From NCBI RefSeq assembly GCF_040267705.1, contig NZ_CP158374.1, positions 2,418,001 to 2,482,000 on the forward strand: a stretch of DNA of 64,000 nt, in the 5' to 3' direction. Position numbers and translations under genes: made by a program. Numbering within the stretch: the stretch's first letter is position 1; each line of letters opens with the position of its first letter. The notes beneath the pieces are model-generated. The model ran no database searches, was not told where the DNA came from, and was given only the letters and a program-made list of their open reading frames with translations. Source of the stretch: Agromyces sp. G08B096. Lineage in GTDB: Bacteria > Actinomycetota > Actinomycetes > Actinomycetales > Microbacteriaceae. Positions 60,627 through 64,000 of the stretch are shown here, one piece after another.

Positions 60627-60695
60627 CTGCTCGGGCCTTCACGCCCGACTGCCCGCTCGTTCGGGAGCGGATCACACAGCCATGGAGGGTTGTTC

Positions 60696-61115
60696 ATGCC
60701 AGATTCACAGGCAGGGACCCTGACCGCACCCACCCCGGCCAAGGAGCGGCCGGGCGGCACGCTCTACCGCGGCCGCGAGGGCATGTGGTCGTGGGTGCTG
60801 CACCGCATCACCGGTGTCGCCATCTTCTTCTTCCTCCTCGTGCACATCCTCGACACCGCGCTCGTGCGGGTCAGCCCCGAGGCGTACAACGCCGTCATCG
60901 GCACGTACCAGACGCCGATCATGGGCCTCGGCGAAGTGGCCCTCGTCGGCGCGATCGTCTTCCACGCCTTCAACGGCATCCGCGTGATCCTCGTCGACTT
61001 CTGGGCGTGGGCGACGCGCCACCAGAAGCTGCTCTTCTGGATCGTCATCGGCCTGTGGGTGGTCACGATGCTCGGCTTCGTGCCCCGCCACCTCATCAAC
61101 GTCTTCAGCCACTAA
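60696..61115 (+). CDS. sdhC: Succinate dehydrogenase cytochrome b556 subunit
   Basis: A 139-residue membrane anchor with three membrane segments. HRITGVAIFFFLLVHILDTALV is the family signature, with the His residues that bind heme and shape the quinone site. It anchors the succinate dehydrogenase complex, which oxidises succinate to fumarate and reduces menaquinone. ATG 60696 follows GGAGGG by six bases. sdhD, sdhA and sdhB follow in one operon with gaps of 10, 7 and 1 bases. Confidence 0.95.
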   Translation: MPDSQAGTLTAPTPAKERPGGTLYRGREGMWSWVLHRITGVAIFFFLLVHILDTALVRVSPEAYNAVIGTYQTPIMGLGEVALVGAIVFHAFNGIRVILVDFWAWATRHQKLLFWIVIGLWVVTMLGFVPRHLINVFSH

Positions 61116-61125
61116 GGAGCGCCGA

Positions 61126-61569
61126 GTGTCCGTCATCGAAGCGCCCCGCACGCCGGTCCGCCCCGCTCCCAAGCGCGGCGTGAACCTGGAGAAGTGGGGC
61201 TGGATCTACATGCGCGTCTCGGGCGTCGTCCTGATCGTGCTGGTCTTCGGCCATCTGTTCGTGAATCTCATGGTCGGCGAGGGCGTGAAGGCCATCGACT
61301 TCGGGTTCGTGGGCGGCAAGTGGGCCGACCCGTTCTGGCAGTGGTGGGACGTGCTGATGCTCTGGCTCGCCCTCATCCACGGGGCGAACGGCATGCGCAC
61401 CGTCGTCAACGACTACACGAAGCCCGGCACCGTCCAGCGCATCCTCAAGGGCGCGCTGCTCGCCGCCGTCGTGGTGCTGCTCGTCCTCGGCACGCTCGTC
61501 GTCTTCACCTTCGAACCGTGCCCCGCCGGCGCCCCCGCCGACCTGCTGCCCTCGTTCTGCGCCGCATAG
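61126..61569 (+). CDS. sdhD: Succinate dehydrogenase hydrophobic anchor subunit
   Basis: A 147-residue second membrane anchor with three segments: [45 protein letters not shown] and a C-terminal helix ending near a polar tail. The His in FGHLF and IHGANG are candidates for heme ligation. GTG 61126 follows AAGGAG by six bases. With SdhC it forms the quinone-reducing part of the complex. Confidence 0.94.
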   Translation: MSVIEAPRTPVRPAPKRGVNLEKWGWIYMRVSGVVLIVLVFGHLFVNLMVGEGVKAIDFGFVGGKWADPFWQWWDVLMLWLALIHGANGMRTVVNDYTKPGTVQRILKGALLAAVVVLLVLGTLVVFTFEPCPAGAPADLLPSFCAA

Positions 61570-61576
61570 GAGACCT

Positions 61577-63382
61577 GTGACCACCGAGAACCACGTCGAG
61601 ACCCAGGTCGTCGACGGAGTCCACTACCACCAGTACGACATCGTCATCGTCGGCGCCGGCGGCGCCGGCATGCGTGCGGCGATCGAGGCCGGCCCCGGCG
61701 CGAAGACCGCGGTCATCTCCAAGCTCTACCCGACGCGGTCGCACACGGGCGCCGCGCAGGGCGGCATGGCCGCCGCGCTCGCGAACGTCGAAGAGGACAG
61801 CTGGGAGTGGCACACCTTCGACACGGTGAAGGGCGGCGACTACCTCGTCGACCAGGACGCGGCGGAGATCCTCGCGAAGGAGGCCATCGACGCGGTCATC
61901 GACCTCGAGAACATGGGCCTGCCGTTCAACCGCACGCCCGACGGCAAGATCGACCAGCGGCGCTTCGGCGGTCACACCCGCGACCACGGCAAGGCGCCCG
62001 TGCGCCGGGCCTGCTACGCGGCCGACCGCACGGGCCACATGATCCTGCAGACGCTGTTCCAGAACTGCGTGAAGCTCGGCATCGAGTTCTACAACGAGTA
62101 CTACGCGCTCGACCTGGTGATGACCGAGGTCGACGGCGTGAAGAAGCCTTCGGGCGTCGTCGCCTACGAGCTGGCGACGGGCGAGCTGCACGTCTTCCAG
62201 GCGAAGGCCGTGATCTTCGCCACCGGCGGATTCGGCAAGATCTTCAAGACCACGTCGAACGCGCACACCCTGACGGGCGACGGCGTCGGCATCATCTGGC
62301 GCAAGGGCCTGCCCCTCGAGGACATGGAGTTCTTCCAGTTCCACCCGACGGGGCTCGCCGGGCTCGGCATCCTGCTCACCGAGGGCGCGCGCGGCGAGGG
62401 CGCCATCCTGCGCAACGCCTCGGGCGAGCGGTTCATGGAGCGCTACGCGCCGACCATCAAAGACCTCGCGCCGCGCGACATCGTCGCGCGCTGCATGGTG
62501 CAGGAGGTCGCGGAGGGGCGTGGCGCGGGCCCGCACAAAGATTACGTGTTGCTCGACTGCACGCACCTCGGCGCCGAGGTGCTCGAGACGAAGCTGCCCG
62601 ACATCACCGAGTTCGCCCGCACCTACCTCGGGGTCGACCCGGTGGTCGAGCCCGTGCCCGTGATGCCGACCGCGCACTACGCGATGGGCGGCATCCCGAC
62701 GAACGTCTCGGCCGAGGTCCTCTCCGACAACGACACCGTCGTGCCCGGCCTCTACGCGGCGGGCGAGTGCGCGTGCGTGTCGGTGCACGGCTCGAACCGT
62801 CTCGGCACGAACTCGCTGCTCGACATCAACGTCTTCGGCAAGCGCGCCGGCCGCAACGCGGTCGAGTACGTCAAGACGGTCGACTTCACCCCGCTGCCCG
62901 AGGACCCGGTCGCGTTCGTGCGCGGCATGCTCGACGAGCTGCGCGAGTCCAACGGCACCGAGCGGATCGCCGCGATCCGCAAGGAGCTGCAGGACGAGAT
63001 GGACAAGGGCGCGCAGGTGTTCCGCACCGACGAGTCGCTCGCGCACGTGACGAACGTGATCGCGAAGCTCCGCGAGCGGTACCGGAACGTCGCCGTGCAG
63101 GACAAGGGGAAGCGGTTCAACACCGACCTGCTCGAGGCCGTCGAGCTCGGCTTCCTCCTCGACCTCGCCGAGGTCGTCGTCTACTCCGCCCGCAACCGGC
63201 AGGAGAGCCGCGGCGGTCACATGCGCGACGACTTCCCCAACCGCGACGACGCCAACTACATGAAGCACACGATGGCCTACCTGTCGGGCGATGCGCATTC
63301 GTCCGACGCCGCCGACCACATCCGGCTGGACTGGAAGCCGGTCACCGTGACGCGCTACCAGCCGATGGAGAGGAAGTACTGA
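61577..63382 (+). CDS. sdhA: Succinate dehydrogenase flavoprotein subunit
   Basis: A 601-residue flavoprotein carrying the succinate site. [20 protein letters not shown] is the FAD-binding start, and [15 protein letters not shown] holds the His that links FAD covalently. FQFHPTGL and [21 protein letters not shown] form the dicarboxylate site with the catalytic Arg; [23 protein letters not shown] is the C-terminal signature. GTG 61577 follows AGGAG by four bases. Size and motifs match SdhA of the SdhCDAB type found in mycobacteria. Confidence 0.97.
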   Translation: MTTENHVETQVVDGVHYHQYDIVIVGAGGAGMRAAIEAGPGAKTAVISKLYPTRSHTGAAQGGMAAALANVEEDSWEWHTFDTVKGGDYLVDQDAAEILAKEAIDAVIDLENMGLPFNRTPDGKIDQRRFGGHTRDHGKAPVRRACYAADRTGHMILQTLFQNCVKLGIEFYNEYYALDLVMTEVDGVKKPSGVVAYELATGELHVFQAKAVIFATGGFGKIFKTTSNAHTLTGDGVGIIWRKGLPLEDMEFFQFHPTGLAGLGILLTEGARGEGAILRNASGERFMERYAPTIKDLAPRDIVARCMVQEVAEGRGAGPHKDYVLLDCTHLGAEVLETKLPDITEFARTYLGVDPVVEPVPVMPTAHYAMGGIPTNVSAEVLSDNDTVVPGLYAAGECACVSVHGSNRLGTNSLLDINVFGKRAGRNAVEYVKTVDFTPLPEDPVAFVRGMLDELRESNGTERIAAIRKELQDEMDKGAQVFRTDESLAHVTNVIAKLRERYRNVAVQDKGKRFNTDLLEAVELGFLLDLAEVVVYSARNRQESRGGHMRDDFPNRDDANYMKHTMAYLSGDAHSSDAADHIRLDWKPVTVTRYQPMERKY

Positions 63383-63383
63383 C

Positions 63384-64000
63384 GTGTCGACCGCGACGCT
63401 CGAGCAGCCGCCCGCCGAGGCGGCGCCCATCCAATCCTTCACCGTCACGTTCCTGATCCGGCGGTTCGATCCCGACGTGGACACCGAGCCGCGCTGGCAG
63501 GACTTCGACGTCGAGATGTACCCGACCGACCGGGTGCTCGACGCGCTGCACAAGATCAAGTGGGAGCAGGACGGCTCGCTGACCTTCCGCCGCTCCTGCG
63601 CGCACGGCATCTGCGGGTCCGACGCGATGCGGATCAACGGCCGCAACCGGCTGGCGTGCAAGACGCTGATCAAGGACCTCGACATCTCGAAGCCGATCTA
63701 CGTCGAGGCGATCAAGGGGCTGCCCCTCGAGAAGGACCTCATCGTCGACATGGAGCCGTTCTTCGCGAGCTACCGCGAAGTGCAGCCGTTCCTCCAGGCG
63801 AAGACCGCGCCCGAGCCCGGCAAGGAGCGCGTGCAGTCGGTCGCCGAGCGCGCCCGCTTCGACGACACCACCAAGTGCATCCTCTGCGCCGCGTGCACCT
63901 CGAGCTGCCCGGTCTTCTGGACCGACGGCCAGTACTTCGGTCCTGCGGCGATCGTGAACGCGCACCGGTTCATCTTCGACTCCCGCGACGACGAGGCGAA
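63384..64000 (+). CDS. sdhB: Succinate dehydrogenase iron-sulfur subunit (3' end outside window)
   Basis: The first 205 residues are present. A 2Fe-2S ferredoxin domain shows SCAHGICGSDAMRINGRN and LACKT with the four cluster Cys; the second domain begins with CILCAACTSSCPVF for the 4Fe-4S cluster. The 3Fe-4S Cys group and the end of the gene lie beyond the right edge. It moves electrons from the flavin of SdhA to the quinone. The GTG at 63384 is one base after the sdhA stop, with GGAGAGGAAG just upstream. Confidence 0.97.
   Translation, partial: MSTATLEQPPAEAAPIQSFTVTFLIRRFDPDVDTEPRWQDFDVEMYPTDRVLDALHKIKWEQDGSLTFRRSCAHGICGSDAMRINGRNRLACKTLIKDLDISKPIYVEAIKGLPLEKDLIVDMEPFFASYREVQPFLQAKTAPEPGKERVQSVAERARFDDTTKCILCAACTSSCPVFWTDGQYFGPAAIVNAHRFIFDSRDDEA

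Overview
This window is high-GC chromosomal DNA from an actinobacterium, most likely a member of the Microbacteriaceae (inference). The reasons are the strong G/C preference at third codon positions, frequent GTG/TTG starts, a dTDP-rhamnose based cell-surface glycan locus, an acyl-CoA carboxylase set (biotin carboxylase/BCCP fusion, beta subunit, small epsilon subunit, BirA), and a gene order matching, with gaps, the Mycobacterium tuberculosis stretch from wbbL/rmlD through purE-purK, birA-accD5-accE5-maf, accA3, lpdA, deoD-pmmB and add-deoA-cdd to sdhCDAB. I saw no rRNA, tRNA, CRISPR array, insertion sequence or prophage gene. No gene-free gap exceeds 300 bases.

Bases 1-26.3 kb form a surface-glycan region on mixed strands. 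It holds a GT2/DUF2304 pair (5' end cut), a flippase-like protein, an epimerase, an acyltransferase-3, three large polytopic membrane proteins, eight complete glycosyltransferases, a Wzm/Wzt-type ABC exporter with a glycan-binding tail, a WbbL-like rhamnosyltransferase, all four dTDP-L-rhamnose genes (rfbA, C, B, D) and a secreted protein with cell-wall-binding repeats (CWB2). An LCP ligase at 26.4-27.8 kb could attach the finished glycan to peptidoglycan. The picture is a rhamnose-containing wall polymer built on a lipid carrier, exported by ABC transport, and possibly decorated outside the cell.

Bases 27.8-41.7 kb are conserved core: purE, purK, gtrA, a DarT-like ADP-ribosyltransferase homologue, a PH-domain membrane protein, birA, accD, accE, a LuxR-type two-component system with a second degenerate sensor, a TrmA-family RNA methyltransferase, maf and the biotin carboxylase. 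A structured gap with a strong terminator follows accE.

Bases 41.7-48.8 kb hold a lipoprotein, a nucleoside deaminase, an amino-acid permease, an LpdA-type flavoprotein, purine nucleoside phosphorylase and a phosphohexomutase. Bases 48.9-59.3 kb are a minus-strand nucleoside uptake and salvage locus: two tandem BMP lipoproteins, ATPase, two permeases, cdd, deoA, add, and an orphan PTS IIA/IIB pair. The window ends with manC facing sdhCDAB (sdhB cut at the right edge).

Two window-wide signals stand out. Many genes have a TANNNT hexamer ending 6-8 nt before the start codon, the layout of leaderless mRNAs. A nonamer, GAGGCATCC, occurs at least 16 times on both strands and in several reading frames, where base composition predicts about one.
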